From Microbulbifer rhizosphaerae (lineage in GTDB: Bacteria > Pseudomonadota > Gammaproteobacteria > Pseudomonadales > Cellvibrionaceae): 64,000 bases of DNA. Below, one piece after another: positions 36,050 to 45,792 of this stretch. The notes beneath the pieces are model-generated. The model had not been told where the DNA came from. It was given only the letters and a program-made list of their open reading frames with translations, and searched no databases. How positions within the stretch are numbered: the first letter of the stretch is position 1; every line of letters begins with the position of its first letter. Made by a program: the position numbers and the translations under genes. The stretch lies in NCBI RefSeq assembly GCF_014191725.1, contig NZ_JACHWZ010000001.1, positions 372,001 to 436,000 of the forward strand, given 5' to 3'.

Positions 36050-37306
36050 ATGTCCTCACTGCAAGACTGGCTCTCCCGCCTGGAGCGGCTACACCCGACC
36101 GAAATCGAACTGGGCCTGGACCGCGTGGCCCGGGTGGCGCGCGCGCTGGATGTGCAGAAACCGGCTCCCAAAGTCATCACCGTCGCCGGCACCAACGGCA
36201 AGGGTTCCTGTATCGCCGCCATGGAGGCACTGCTGCGCGCCGGCGGCCATTCGGTGGGTGCCTACAGTTCCCCCCATCTGCTGCGTTTCAACGAGCGGGT
36301 GCGCATCCACGGCGCGGAAGTGGAAGGCGCCGAGCTGGTGCGCGCTTTCGAGGCGGTGGAGGCCGTGCGGGGCGAAGTCAGCCTCACCTATTTCGAATAC
36401 ACCACCCTGGCGGCGCTGTGGCTGTTCCGGGAAGCCGGCGTGGAGTTCGCCCTGCTGGAGGTGGGCCTCGGCGGGCGCCTGGATGCGGTCAACCTGGTGG
36501 ATGCGGATATCGCGGTGATCACCAGCATAGCGGTGGATCACGAAGACTGGCTGGGCAGCGACCGGGAAGTCATCGGGCGGGAGAAGGCCGGTATTCTGCG
36601 CCCGGGGGCCCCCTTTGTCTGCGCCGATCCGGAGCCGCCGCTGTCGGTCGCTTCGGCGGCCGGCGGGCTGGGCTGTCCCAGCTATTTTATCGGCCGCGAC
36701 TTCCTGGTCGACGGCGCCGGCTATCGTTTTGGCGAGCTCGGCTTCGAACTGCCGCCCACCGGCCTGCCGCGCCCCAGTATTGCCGCCGCCGTCACCGCGC
36801 TGGCGGTGCTCGGCGCGCTGCCGGAGGATGTCGAAGGGGCGCTGGCGCCGCTCGAACTGGCGGGGCGCTGCCAGCAGATCCACTGGTGGGGCCGTTCGCT
36901 GCTGCTGGATGTGGGACACAACCCGGCGGCCGCGGAGTACCTGGCGCGCCGGCTGGAGGGCAACCCCATTGCCGGTGAGACCCGGGCGCTGGTGGCGGTC
37001 ATGGCCGACAAGGACCTGCCGGGGCTGTTTACGCCCCTGGTCGAAAAGGTCGATTCCTGGTATCCGTCGCTGCTGCCGGGCAATGAGCGCGCGGCCGGCT
37101 GCCCCGTGCTGATCGCCGGGCTGCGCAGCGCCGGCGTGGCGGAAGGCCGTATCCGCGCCGACTGCGCGCCGGTCCGAGAGGCCCTGGAGCGGGCCCTGGG
37201 TGAGATCGGTGTCAAAGACAGGTTGCTTGTCTTCGGTTCCTTCTTTACTGTTGCGGAAGTTTTACAGTACATACGAGAAGGCGGCGATGGCGAGCCGGGA
37301 CTTTGA
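36050..37306 (+). CDS. folC: Dihydrofolate synthase / folylpolyglutamate synthase
   Basis: A 418-aa Mur-ligase-family enzyme that adds glutamate to dihydropteroate and to reduced folates. It shows the P-loop VAGTNGKGSCIAAMEALL, the SPHLLRFNERVRI folate-site motif, YFEYTTLAALWLF and GLGGRLDAVN. The C-terminal glutamate-ligase domain contains LLLDVGHNPAAAEYLARRL. The start MSSLQDWLSRLERLHP matches the family. It overlaps dedD by 20 bases, which suggests coupled translation. Confidence 0.96.
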   Translation: MSSLQDWLSRLERLHPTEIELGLDRVARVARALDVQKPAPKVITVAGTNGKGSCIAAMEALLRAGGHSVGAYSSPHLLRFNERVRIHGAEVEGAELVRAFEAVEAVRGEVSLTYFEYTTLAALWLFREAGVEFALLEVGLGGRLDAVNLVDADIAVITSIAVDHEDWLGSDREVIGREKAGILRPGAPFVCADPEPPLSVASAAGGLGCPSYFIGRDFLVDGAGYRFGELGFELPPTGLPRPSIAAAVTALAVLGALPEDVEGALAPLELAGRCQQIHWWGRSLLLDVGHNPAAAEYLARRLEGNPIAGETRALVAVMADKDLPGLFTPLVEKVDSWYPSLLPGNERAAGCPVLIAGLRSAGVAEGRIRADCAPVREALERALGEIGVKDRLLVFGSFFTVAEVLQYIREGGDGEPGL

Positions 37307-37928
37307 TCTCGCAAAACACGGCCCGGTAAGGCGGGCCCGGCTGAACGATGGCTTCAAGCAGCGCATCGTGGGCGCGCTGGTGCTCGCTGCGCTGGCAGTG
37401 ATCTTCCTGCCGACCCTGTTCGACCGCGAGGGCGCCCGCTATATCGACGCCACCAGCCAGATTCCGCCGGCGCCGGATATCCAGCCCATCGAGATCGCCG
37501 AGCCCCGGCCGGTGACGGATGTAGCCCCGGCCCCCACACCGGAAGACGCCTTCCAGCCGGAATTGGTGGAACAGCCTTCCAAACCGCCAGCGCCGCCGGA
37601 GAAAAATGTTGCGCAAAAGCCGGCTGCGGAAAACGAAACTCCGGCGGTACAAAAAGACGATCCGCCCATTCTCGACGCCCGCGGCCTGCCGGTCGCCTGG
37701 GTAGTGCAGGTGGCCTCCTACAGCGATGAAGCCCGCGCGGAACGACTCCGCACGCGTCTGATGGATGAGGGCTACAAGGCCTATACCCGCGGGGTGACCA
37801 CCGACAAAGGCCGCTTTGTGCGGGTATTCGTGGGCCCGAAAGTCAGCGAGGCGGATGCCCGGGGGGCCAAGCGCGAACTGGACCAGTTGCTCGGTGCGCA
37901 GACTCTGGTATTGCGTTTCAAGCCCTGA
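37287..37928 (+). CDS. DedD-like SPOR-domain protein
   Basis: A 213-aa inner-membrane cell-division protein. One transmembrane helix lies near residues 27-42 (VGALVLAALAVIFLPTLF), followed by a Pro/Ala/Glu-rich periplasmic linker and a C-terminal SPOR domain (WVVQVASYSDEARAERLRTRL). SPOR domains bind denuded septal peptidoglycan. The position between folC and cvpA is that of dedD in E. coli and Pseudomonas. Its start lies 20 bases inside folC. The symbol dedD is likely by synteny. Confidence 0.9.
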   Translation: MASRDFDLAKHGPVRRARLNDGFKQRIVGALVLAALAVIFLPTLFDREGARYIDATSQIPPAPDIQPIEIAEPRPVTDVAPAPTPEDAFQPELVEQPSKPPAPPEKNVAQKPAAENETPAVQKDDPPILDARGLPVAWVVQVASYSDEARAERLRTRLMDEGYKAYTRGVTTDKGRFVRVFVGPKVSEADARGAKRELDQLLGAQTLVLRFKP

Positions 37929-38039
37929 TGCGCAATGCATATTCTTCCGCGATTCCCTTTCCACTGATCCCTGTTCACTGACCATCGATCACTGTAAAAT
38001 GCGCGCTCTTCGCGGCAGCCGCCGAGGCGGGTAGGTTGA

Positions 38040-38534
38040 ATGAATTGGGCTGACTGGACCATCCTGGCGATCGTGGCCATTTCCACGCTGATCGGTCTCA
38101 GTCGGGGTTTTGTGCGCGAAACCCTTTCCCTGCTCACCTGGGTGGCGGCCTTCGTGGTGGCGATGATGTTCCGCGACGAACTGGCCCCGCTGCTCTCCCG
38201 TCTGGTGGACACCCCCTCGCTGCAGGCGATTGCTGCCTTCGCCATCCTGTTTATCTTTACCCTGCTCGCCGGCGCCGGTCTCAATATGACCCTGTCTGCC
38301 TTTGTAGAGGCCACCGGGCTGTCCGGTACCGACCGGGTGCTGGGGATGGTGTTCGGACTGCTGCGCGGCGGCATTGTCGTGCTGACGCTGCTGATAGTGG
38401 CCCCGGCTCTGGTGCCGGTGGAGGAGGACGGCTGGTGGCGGGAGTCGGTGCTGATTCCCCACTTCCTGGAGTTCGAGGACCGGGCGCGGGAGGCGGCCGC
38501 TGCGCTCAAGGAATTCTTTGTAAATCTTTTTTGA
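38040..38534 (+). CDS. cvpA: CvpA family membrane protein
   Basis: A 164-aa inner membrane protein with four predicted helices ([66 protein letters not shown]). It matches CvpA, which in E. coli is needed for colicin V production and bile tolerance and sits directly upstream of purF, as here. The C-terminus is a short charged amphipathic tail. Confidence 0.93.
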   Translation: MNWADWTILAIVAISTLIGLSRGFVRETLSLLTWVAAFVVAMMFRDELAPLLSRLVDTPSLQAIAAFAILFIFTLLAGAGLNMTLSAFVEATGLSGTDRVLGMVFGLLRGGIVVLTLLIVAPALVPVEEDGWWRESVLIPHFLEFEDRAREAAAALKEFFVNLF

Positions 38535-38557
38535 CTGTTTTCACTGGGGCAAAAACT

Positions 38558-40045
38558 ATGTGTGGTATTGTCGGTATTGTCGGTAAGAGTGACGTCAATC
38601 TGCAGCTGTACGACGCGCTCACCCTGCTGCAACACCGCGGACAGGACGCCGCCGGCATCGTCACCTGCGATGGTGACCGACTCTGCCAGCAGAAAGCCAA
38701 CGGCCTGGTGCGCGACGTGTTCCGCGCGCGGCATATGCAGAGGCTCACTGGCAACTTCGGCATCGGCCATGTGCGATATCCCACCGCCGGCAGTTCCGGC
38801 CCCGCTCTTGCCCAGCCCTTCTACGTCAACTCCCCCTACGGCATCGCCATGGGCCACAACGGCAACCTCACCAACATGCGCGAAGTGGTGGAGGAAATCT
38901 TCCAGCAGGACCTGCGCCATATCAACACCGATTCCGATTCCGAAGTGCTGCTGAATGTGTTCGCCCACGAACTGCACAAGCTGGGCAAACTGCAGCCTAA
39001 TGCGGGAGATATCTTCACCGCGATGAAAGCGGTGCACAAACGGGTGCGCGGCGGCTACGCCTGCGTAGCGCTGATCGTCGGCTACGGCATCGTCGCCTTC
39101 CGCGATCCCCACGGCATACGCCCGCTGGTGTACGGCAAGCGCGAGACGGACAAGGGCACCGAGTATATGGTGGCCTCGGAATCCGTGGCCCTGGACGTGC
39201 TGGGCTACACCCTGGTGCGCGACGTGGCGCCGGGCGAGGCCATCTATATCGAACTGGACGGCACCGTACACGCGGAACAGTGCGCGGAAAATCCCTCCCT
39301 CAACCCGTGTATTTTCGAACACGTGTACTTTGCACGGCCGGACTCCATTATGGATGGCGTGTCGGTGCACAAGGCGCGCCTGCGCCAGGGCGAACACCTG
39401 GCGGAAAAGATCCTGCGCGAGCGCCCGGACCACGATATCGACGTGGTGATTCCCATTCCCGACTCCGCGCGAATCGCCGGGCAGACGGTGGCGCACAACC
39501 TCGGGGTAAAATTCCGCGAGGGCATGGTGAAGAACCGCTATATCGGCCGCACCTTTATCATGCCGGGGCAGAAACAGCGCAAGAAGTCCGTGCGTCAGAA
39601 ACTGAATCCCATCACACTGGAATTCCGCGGCAAGAACGTGTTGCTGGTAGACGACTCCATCGTGCGCGGCACCACCTGTAAACAGATTATCCAAATGGCG
39701 CGGGAGGCGGGCGCCGCCAAGGTATATTTCGCCACCGCGGCGCCGGCGGTGAAATATCCCAACGTCTACGGCATCGACATGCCCTCCGCCAGCGAACTGG
39801 TGGCCCATGATCGCACTACCGAGGAAATCTGTAAGGAGATCGGTGCCGACTGGCTGATCTACCAGGACCTGGCAGACCTGGTGGTCAGCTCCGCCGAAGG
39901 CAACAGCGAGATCGAGCAGTTCGACTGCTCGGTATTCGACGGCAACTACATCACCGGCGACGTGGACGAAGAGTACCTGGAGCAACTGCACGCCGAGCGC
40001 AACGACGCGGCAAAGAACAGCAACGGCAGCCACAGCTCACTGTAG
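38558..40045 (+). CDS. purF: Amidophosphoribosyltransferase
   Basis: A 495-aa enzyme of the first committed step of purine synthesis, PRPP plus glutamine to phosphoribosylamine. The start [12 protein letters not shown] gives the N-terminal nucleophile Cys after Met removal. The glutaminase domain shows [10 protein letters not shown] and RYPTAGSS. The PRTase domain has [18 protein letters not shown], the PRPP loop, and [15 protein letters not shown]. It is 23 bases after cvpA. An upstream in-frame extension lies within cvpA and is rejected. Confidence 0.97.
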   Translation: MCGIVGIVGKSDVNLQLYDALTLLQHRGQDAAGIVTCDGDRLCQQKANGLVRDVFRARHMQRLTGNFGIGHVRYPTAGSSGPALAQPFYVNSPYGIAMGHNGNLTNMREVVEEIFQQDLRHINTDSDSEVLLNVFAHELHKLGKLQPNAGDIFTAMKAVHKRVRGGYACVALIVGYGIVAFRDPHGIRPLVYGKRETDKGTEYMVASESVALDVLGYTLVRDVAPGEAIYIELDGTVHAEQCAENPSLNPCIFEHVYFARPDSIMDGVSVHKARLRQGEHLAEKILRERPDHDIDVVIPIPDSARIAGQTVAHNLGVKFREGMVKNRYIGRTFIMPGQKQRKKSVRQKLNPITLEFRGKNVLLVDDSIVRGTTCKQIIQMAREAGAAKVYFATAAPAVKYPNVYGIDMPSASELVAHDRTTEEICKEIGADWLIYQDLADLVVSSAEGNSEIEQFDCSVFDGNYITGDVDEEYLEQLHAERNDAAKNSNGSHSSL

Positions 40046-40130
40046 CCAGCCGGGACAAATTTGCCGGGAGCAAATTTGGGCAGCTTCTCAAGCTGGCCGA
40101 AGGCGGAGGCACATGGATGTGCCGAGTCAC

Positions 40131-40231
40131 CGCCGAGCCCCAGCTCGGCTCGCGGGCCGAAGGCCCGCTTCTACATTCGACGGGACCCGGGACCGCGGAG
40201 CTCCAGCTCCGCTTGCGGGCCGAAGGCCCGC
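40131..40231. repeat. Two palindromic repeats, family 2, in tandem
   Basis: GCCGAGCCCCAGCTCGGC + GCGGGCCGAAGGCCCGC (about 40131-40172), then GCGGAGCTCCAGCTCCGC + GCGGGCCGAAGGCCCGC (about 40194-40231). They occupy the 269-base purF-metZ spacer. No gene is seen there. Confidence 0.8.
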
Positions 40232-40314
40232 TCAGGTGAGCCATTCTCCGCCATATCGGTTAACATAACCGCCTCCGCAAAAAGCATCTCTCTTTAAAAA
40301 AACCGGGACGGTTT

Positions 40315-41496
40315 ATGTTCGAAGACGAAGGCTATTCACTGGATACCCTGGCAGTGCGCGCCGGGCAGAGCCGCTCTCCCGAGGGCGAGCACTCCGAGGC
40401 CCTCTACCTCACCTCCAGTTACGTATTCCCCTCCGCCGCAGAAGCCGCGGCGCGTTTTACCGGTGAGTCCACCGGCAACGTCTATTCCCGCTACACCAAT
40501 CCCACGGTGCGAATGTTCGAACAGCGTATCGCCGCGCTGGAAGGCGGCGAGGCGGCGGTGGCCACGGCCAGCGGCATGGCCGCGATCCTCAGCCTGTGCA
40601 TGGCGCTGCTCAAATCCGGCGACAAGGTGATCTGTTCGCGCAGTGTCTTCGGCACCACCACCGCGCTGTTCACCCGCTATATGGAAAAGTTCGGCGTGCG
40701 CGTGGCCTTCGTGGACCTTACCGACATGCATTCCTGGCAGGGCGCCCTCGACGGCGACACCAAGCTGCTGTTTATGGAGACGCCCTCCAACCCGCTGTGC
40801 GAAGTGGCGGATATCCGCCAACTGGCGGATCTGGCTCACAGCGCCGGCGCGCTGCTGGTGGTGGACAACTGCTTCTGCACCCCGGCACTGCAGCGCCCGC
40901 TGGAACTGGGCGCGGATATCGTGGTGCATTCCGCCACCAAATACCTGGACGGCCAGGGACGCTGCGTAGGCGGCGTGGCCGTGGGCAGCAAAGAATTCAT
41001 GGACGAACTGGTGATCTTCCTGCGCACCGCCGGCCCCAGCATGAGCCCCTTCAACGCCTGGGTGTTCCTCAAAGGCCTGGAAACCTTGAACCTGCGCATG
41101 CAGGCTCACTGCCGCAACGCGTTGGCGCTGGCCTGGTGGCTGGACGAGCAGGCCGCGGTGGAAAAGGTGAACTACGCCGGCCTGCCCAAGCATCCGGGCC
41201 ACCTGCTAGCGGCCAAGCAGCAGTCCGCATTCGGCGGTGTGCTCAGTTTCACCGTGCGCGGCGGCCGCGAGGAGGCGTGGAAGGTGATCGATAACTGCAG
41301 GATCTTCTCCTGCACCGCGAACCTGGGCGACGCCAAAAGCACCATTGTACACCCGGCCACCACTACCCACGGCCGCCTCAGCGAGGAGGATAAAGCTCGC
41401 GCCGGTATCACCGAAAACCTGATCCGCGTCTCCGTGGGCCTGGAAGATATAGGGGACCTGCAGCGGGACCTGGATCGGGGGCTGGCGCAGCTGTAA
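40315..41496 (+). CDS. metZ: O-succinylhomoserine sulfhydrylase
   Basis: A 393-aa Cys/Met-metabolism PLP enzyme that makes homocysteine directly from O-succinylhomoserine and sulfide. The PLP lysine is Lys209 in VVHSATKYLDGQGR. SSYVFPSAAEAAARF and YSRYTNPTVRMFEQR are the family tetramer and cofactor motifs. MetZ rather than MetB is assigned from overall similarity and from the purF-metZ order shared with Pseudomonas. The 383-base spacer that follows contains only repeats. Confidence 0.93.
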   Translation: MFEDEGYSLDTLAVRAGQSRSPEGEHSEALYLTSSYVFPSAAEAAARFTGESTGNVYSRYTNPTVRMFEQRIAALEGGEAAVATASGMAAILSLCMALLKSGDKVICSRSVFGTTTALFTRYMEKFGVRVAFVDLTDMHSWQGALDGDTKLLFMETPSNPLCEVADIRQLADLAHSAGALLVVDNCFCTPALQRPLELGADIVVHSATKYLDGQGRCVGGVAVGSKEFMDELVIFLRTAGPSMSPFNAWVFLKGLETLNLRMQAHCRNALALAWWLDEQAAVEKVNYAGLPKHPGHLLAAKQQSAFGGVLSFTVRGGREEAWKVIDNCRIFSCTANLGDAKSTIVHPATTTHGRLSEEDKARAGITENLIRVSVGLEDIGDLQRDLDRGLAQL

Positions 41497-41621
41497 CTGG
41501 CGCTGTTTGTGACGGCGAGGGCAGAGTCCTTGCGCCAAACACCTATGATTAACTATTGGCACTGTCGCTCCGGTTGTGACTGCACCCTGTACGCGATCGA
41601 TGTTCGGGAAAGACGGATAAT

Positions 41622-41664
41622 CCGATCGCGGCCGTGGGCGGATGGCCGCCCCGCCGCTCCTACA
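41622..41664. repeat. REP-like unit, family 1, reverse arm with extended hairpin
   Basis: CCGATCGCGGCCGTGGGCGGATGGCC... ending GCCGCTCCTACA, the same extended right arm as at 36.0 kb. The beginning CCGATCGCGG is the standard end of the unit. Confidence 0.75.
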
Positions 41665-41690
41665 ACGACAACGCGATGCGAAGGCCTCGA

Positions 41691-41800
41691 TGCCGGGAGC
41701 TTTTTGCCAGACCTTCTGCGGCCATGGATGGCCGTGGAGAGCGTACAGGGACGTATTTAAGGGGGGCGCCCAGCCCGTGTCTGGCGAAAAGCTCCCGGCA
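41691..41800. repeat. Long hairpin repeat, family 3, copy C
   Basis: TGCCGGGAGCTTTTTGCCAG at the left pairs with CTGGCGAAAAGCTCCCGGCA at the right (one mismatch). The interior holds GAGCGTACAGGGACGTATTT, the conserved loop motif. It is flanked by a family-1 unit, as is copy B. Confidence 0.8.
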
Positions 41801-41879
41801 GCGGGGCCGCCACGAAGTTTAGAACAGGGCCAATTACCCGGAAACTCCGGACAAAAAACAGAGCAGTAATGGATTCGCC

Positions 41880-42803
41880 GTGCAAAAACTGATTTCCCAT
41901 ATCGTTGCCGATATCGGCAGGGTGCTGCTGGGCAAGGAGCACCAGGTCAAGCTGGCGCTCGCCTGCCTGTTGTCCCGTGGACACCTGCTGATCGAGGACC
42001 TGCCCGGCATGGGCAAGACCACTCTGGCCCACGCCCTGGCGCAGGTATTGGGGCTGTCCTACAAGCGGGTGCAGTTCACCAGCGACATGCTCCCGGCGGA
42101 TATTCTCGGAGTGTCCATCTTCGAGCGGGACTCCGGCCAGTTCCGCTTCCACGAGGGTCCGGTGTTCAGCCAGCTGCTGCTAGCGGACGAGATCAATCGC
42201 TCATCCCCAAAGACCCAGAGCGCGCTGCTGGAAGCCATGGAAGAGCGCCAGGTGAGCGTCGACGGCGAGACGCGCCCGCTGCCGGAACCCTTCTTCGTGA
42301 TCGCGACGCAAAACCCGCTGCACCAGTCGGGCACCTTCGCGCTGCCGGAATCCCAACTGGACCGCTTCCTGATGCGCATCGGCCTGGGCTATCCCACCCG
42401 CGAAGCGGAACGGGCGCTGTTCAATGGCGTTGACCCGCGTGCGCAGTTGCGCCAACTGCAGCCGCGGATCGACGGCGCCACACTGCAGAAAATGCAGCGC
42501 CTGGTGGGCCAGGTGAAGGCCTCCGAAAGCCTGCTGGACTACGTCGAACGCCTGGTGCAGCACACCCGCCAGAGCCCCGAATGCGCCGTCGGCCTGTCCC
42601 CCCGCGGCGCCCTGGCGCTGTTGCATGCGGCCCGCGCCTGGGCGCTGATCCACGGCCGCGGTCACCTGTTGCCGGAGGACGTGCAGGCGGTGCTGCCGGC
42701 GGTGGCCGGGCACCGGCTGCACAGCGGCTCTCAAGGTGACTGGGGCGACGGTACCCATCTGGTGGAGCGCCTGATGCACCAGGTCGATATCATCGCGGCC
42801 TGA
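41880..42803 (+). CDS. MoxR-type AAA+ ATPase
   Basis: A 307-aa cytoplasmic AAA+ protein of the MoxR family. Walker A is LPGMGKTTLAHAL, Walker B is LLLADEINRSSPKTQ and sensor 1 is FFVIATQNPLHQSGTFALPE. MoxR proteins act as chaperone-like ATPases for partner proteins with DUF58 or VWA domains. The next genes encode DUF58 and transglutaminase proteins, a standard three-gene set. The start is GTG with GGA nine bases ahead. An ATG at 41869 is in a different frame. Confidence 0.93.
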   Translation: MQKLISHIVADIGRVLLGKEHQVKLALACLLSRGHLLIEDLPGMGKTTLAHALAQVLGLSYKRVQFTSDMLPADILGVSIFERDSGQFRFHEGPVFSQLLLADEINRSSPKTQSALLEAMEERQVSVDGETRPLPEPFFVIATQNPLHQSGTFALPESQLDRFLMRIGLGYPTREAERALFNGVDPRAQLRQLQPRIDGATLQKMQRLVGQVKASESLLDYVERLVQHTRQSPECAVGLSPRGALALLHAARAWALIHGRGHLLPEDVQAVLPAVAGHRLHSGSQGDWGDGTHLVERLMHQVDIIAA

Positions 42804-42807
42804 TTCC

Positions 42808-43794
42808 ATGGCTGCCCCGAATAGCACAGATCGTTCGCCGGCCGGCCGCTGGCGCGACATCATGGAACGCTGGCTGAGCCGCCGCGCCCCCGCTGCGCGC
42901 AGCGTCGGCCTGGACCACGGTAAACTGTTCATCCTCCCCACCCGCGCCGGCATGGCCTTCCTGCTGGTGATCGCGCTGCTGTGGCTGCTGGCCACCAACT
43001 ACGAAAACAACCTGGTGTTCGCCCTCACCTTCCTGCTGGTCAGCCTGTTCGCAGTGCTCCCGGTACACACCTTCGCCAACCTCTCCGGCGTGCAGTTGCA
43101 GTTATTGGAAGCGCGCCCCGCCTTTGCCGGCGACTACGCCGAGGCTCGGATCGAGGTCGGCCGCGAGGGGCAGCGGTCCCGGGAGCGAATACGGATCTTC
43201 TGGCCGCCGGAAGAGGGCGCCGAACTGGACCTGTGCGAACAGAGCCGCGCCGAGGTGCAGGTGGCGCTGCCGGTGATCAAACGCGGGCGGCAGCGCGCGC
43301 CGCGCCTGCGGGTGGAGAGCCGCTTTCCCCTGGGATTGTTCCGCTGCTGGAGCCCGGTGGACCTGGATATCGAATTCCTGGTCTACCCACGCCCGAAATC
43401 CGCCGGCCCCCTGCCGGTGGGTGCCGCCGTGGGGGAAGGGGAGTCTGAGCAGAAGCTTCGCGGCGGCGACGACTTCGCCGGTCTCAAACCCTACCGGCCG
43501 GGGGACTCCCTGCGCCACCTGGCCTGGAAACAATACGCTGGGGGGCGCGACCTCTACAGCAAGGAGTACGAAAGCGGCGCCGATGCGCGCCTGTGGCTCG
43601 ACTGGGACCTGCTCGCCGGGCGCGATGTGGAAACCCGGCTGAGCAATCTGTGCCACTGGGCGCTGCAGGCGGAGCGGGAGCAGACGCCCTACGGCCTGCG
43701 CCTGCCGGGCAGCGAGATAGCCCCGGCGCTGGGCAACCCGCATCTGCAGCGGGTGCTGGGCGCGCTGGCGCTGTTTCCGGTTCAGGGGGCCTGA
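42808..43794 (+). CDS. DUF58 domain protein
   Basis: A 328-aa inner membrane protein. Two adjacent helices near residues 48-88 (MAFLLVIALLWLLATNYENN and FALTFLLVSLFAVLPVHTF) are followed by a soluble region with the DUF58 motif DDFAGLKPYRPGDSLRHLAWK. It works with MoxR ATPases in an unknown envelope function. It begins 4 bases after the MoxR gene and ends overlapping the transglutaminase start (TGATG), so the three genes form a tight operon. Confidence 0.92.
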   Translation: MAAPNSTDRSPAGRWRDIMERWLSRRAPAARSVGLDHGKLFILPTRAGMAFLLVIALLWLLATNYENNLVFALTFLLVSLFAVLPVHTFANLSGVQLQLLEARPAFAGDYAEARIEVGREGQRSRERIRIFWPPEEGAELDLCEQSRAEVQVALPVIKRGRQRAPRLRVESRFPLGLFRCWSPVDLDIEFLVYPRPKSAGPLPVGAAVGEGESEQKLRGGDDFAGLKPYRPGDSLRHLAWKQYAGGRDLYSKEYESGADARLWLDWDLLAGRDVETRLSNLCHWALQAEREQTPYGLRLPGSEIAPALGNPHLQRVLGALALFPVQGA

Positions 43795-45788
43795 TGTCAC
43801 AGAGCAGGGAAATGCTGCCTCGGGAGAGCCTGCTGTGGATCTTCGCCGCCCAGTTCGCCGCGCTGCTGCCGCAATTTGCGCTCCTGCCGCTGTGGATCGT
43901 CTGCGCCTGGGCCTTCGCGGTCTACTGGCGCCTGGAAGTCTACCGCGGCCGCCGCGACCTCCCCGGGCGCACCATCAAGTTGCTGGCGGTAGCCCTGGCG
44001 GTGGGCGGCCTGGCGCTGTCCTACCGGCGCTGGTTTGCGCTGGAGCCAATGGTGGCGCTGCTGGCGGTGTCCTTCACACTGAAGAACCTGGAACTGGTCA
44101 GCCGCCGCGACGCCTTCCTGAGCCTGCTGCTGGCCTATTTCGTTGCCGCTACTCTGTTCGTGTTCGAGCAGACCATTCCCCATGCCTTCTACGGCGCGGT
44201 CTGCGTAGTGCTGATCACCGCTGCGCTGGCGGCCCAGCAGGGCAGTTCCAGCGCCCGCCCCCGCCGCGCCCTGGGGCTCTCCCTGCGCCTGCTGGCCCAG
44301 GCGGTGCCGCTGATGCTGCTGCTGTTTATCGTAATGCCGCGCCTGGGCCCGCTGTGGGCGGTGCCGCAAAACACCGATGGCGCCAGCACCGGCATCAGTG
44401 ATTCCATGAGCCCGGGGGATTTCGCACAACTGTCCAAGTCCGACAAGCCGGCCCTGCGCATCGCCTTCGACGGCCCGGTGCCGCCGCCGGAGCAGCGCTA
44501 CTGGCGCGGACTGGTCTATTCGGATTTCGACGGCCGGCGCTGGAGCCAGGGTTTCGGTGTGGACCCTCGGGAAGGCGGCCGGGTCAGCTGGGGGCCGCCG
44601 CAACAGCCGCTGCCAGCGGTGGGCCCGCGCTACCGCTACCGGGTAATCCAGGAGCCCACCCACAACCGCTGGCTTTTCGCCATGGCGCGGCCGCACTCGG
44701 ATACCGATGGCGTGGGGGAAACCCCCGACGACCGCCTGCTAAAGAAAGCGCCGGTGTACAACCGCTTTGCCTACGAGGTGCGCACCTGGCCACGGGAGAC
44801 TCTCGGTGCTGTTCCCGATTTGAGCGACTTCGAGCGCAGCCGCAACCTGCAACTGCCCGGGGGAGGCAATCCGCGGACCCGCGCCTGGGCGCAGGAACTG
44901 CGCGCGAAAAATCCCGATACCGAGGAGATCTCCCGGCGGATTCTGCAGTTTTACAATCGGCGCTTTGTTTACACTCTCAAGCCGCCGGCGCTGGGGGCGG
45001 ATTCCGTGGACGAATTTCTGTTCGAAAGCCAGCAGGGCTTTTGCGAACACTTCGCCGGCAGCTATGTGTTCGCGATGCGCGCCGCCGGCGTGCCGGCGCG
45101 GGTGGTGGCGGGCTACCAGGGCGGTGAGTGGGTGGCACAGGAGGAGTACCTGCTGGTACGCGAATACGACGCCCACGCCTGGGCGGAGATCTGGATTCCC
45201 GGGCGGGGCTGGCGGCGGGTCGACCCCACTGCGGCGGTTTCCCCGGAGCGTATTCGCGACGGCCTGCGCAGTGCCGCCGCGGAGGAGTTTATGCAGGACT
45301 CGCTGTTTCCCCTGCACCGCATCTCCGTGCTCAACCGGCTGCGCCTGCAGTGGGATATGATCAACTACCGCTGGTATCAGTCGGTGGTCAGTTTCGATAG
45401 CGACAGGCAGCGGGGTCTGTTGCAGCGGATTCTGGGAGAGGTGTCCCCACTGCGTATTGCGCTGTTTATCGCCGTGCCGCTGGGCGCGGCGCTGCTGTGC
45501 GTCTTGTCCTGGCTCTGGTGGAGCGGCTGCAGCCGGCGCCTGCCGCCGGCCAGCCGGCTGTACCGGAAATTCTGCCGGCGCATGGCCCGCGCCGGTATCG
45601 AACGCCGCCCCGGTGAGGCGCCGCGAGATTTCGCGCGCCGCGTGCGCGCGGAGAAGCCGCACCTGGGGCCCATGGTCGAACGCATCACCGCCGCCTTCGA
45701 GAAAGCGGCCTACTGCGAAGACCAGGAGGCGGAAAAACAACTGCGCCGCCTGCTGAGGCAGTGGCGGGTGGCCGATGGCTGGTGGTGA
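43794..45788 (+). CDS. TgpA-type membrane transglutaminase-like protein
   Basis: A 664-aa inner membrane protein. The first ~190 residues hold five to six helices (DUF3488 region). A periplasmic transglutaminase-like domain follows with its Cys-His-Asp triad visible: GFCEHFAGSYVFAMRAAGVPAR, then EYDAHAWAEIW and RRVDPTAAV. One more helix (LRIALFIAVPLGAALLCVLSWLW) and a cytoplasmic DUF4129-like tail complete it. TgpA of P. aeruginosa has this layout and is important for growth. The real start is the ATG at 43794; longer frames upstream lie in the DUF58 gene. Confidence 0.92.
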   Translation: MSQSREMLPRESLLWIFAAQFAALLPQFALLPLWIVCAWAFAVYWRLEVYRGRRDLPGRTIKLLAVALAVGGLALSYRRWFALEPMVALLAVSFTLKNLELVSRRDAFLSLLLAYFVAATLFVFEQTIPHAFYGAVCVVLITAALAAQQGSSSARPRRALGLSLRLLAQAVPLMLLLFIVMPRLGPLWAVPQNTDGASTGISDSMSPGDFAQLSKSDKPALRIAFDGPVPPPEQRYWRGLVYSDFDGRRWSQGFGVDPREGGRVSWGPPQQPLPAVGPRYRYRVIQEPTHNRWLFAMARPHSDTDGVGETPDDRLLKKAPVYNRFAYEVRTWPRETLGAVPDLSDFERSRNLQLPGGGNPRTRAWAQELRAKNPDTEEISRRILQFYNRRFVYTLKPPALGADSVDEFLFESQQGFCEHFAGSYVFAMRAAGVPARVVAGYQGGEWVAQEEYLLVREYDAHAWAEIWIPGRGWRRVDPTAAVSPERIRDGLRSAAAEEFMQDSLFPLHRISVLNRLRLQWDMINYRWYQSVVSFDSDRQRGLLQRILGEVSPLRIALFIAVPLGAALLCVLSWLWWSGCSRRLPPASRLYRKFCRRMARAGIERRPGEAPRDFARRVRAEKPHLGPMVERITAAFEKAAYCEDQEAEKQLRRLLRQWRVADGWW

Positions 45789-45792
45789 GTCG

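Noticed and set aside
37781-40033. Open frame of 750 codons antisense to purF and cvpA
   Set aside because: It crosses several real genes on the other strand and has the His/Val/Gly-rich composition of a shadow frame.
40046-40314. CRISPR array in the purF-metZ spacer
   Set aside because: The repeats are two palindromic copies with no regular spacers and occur singly elsewhere.
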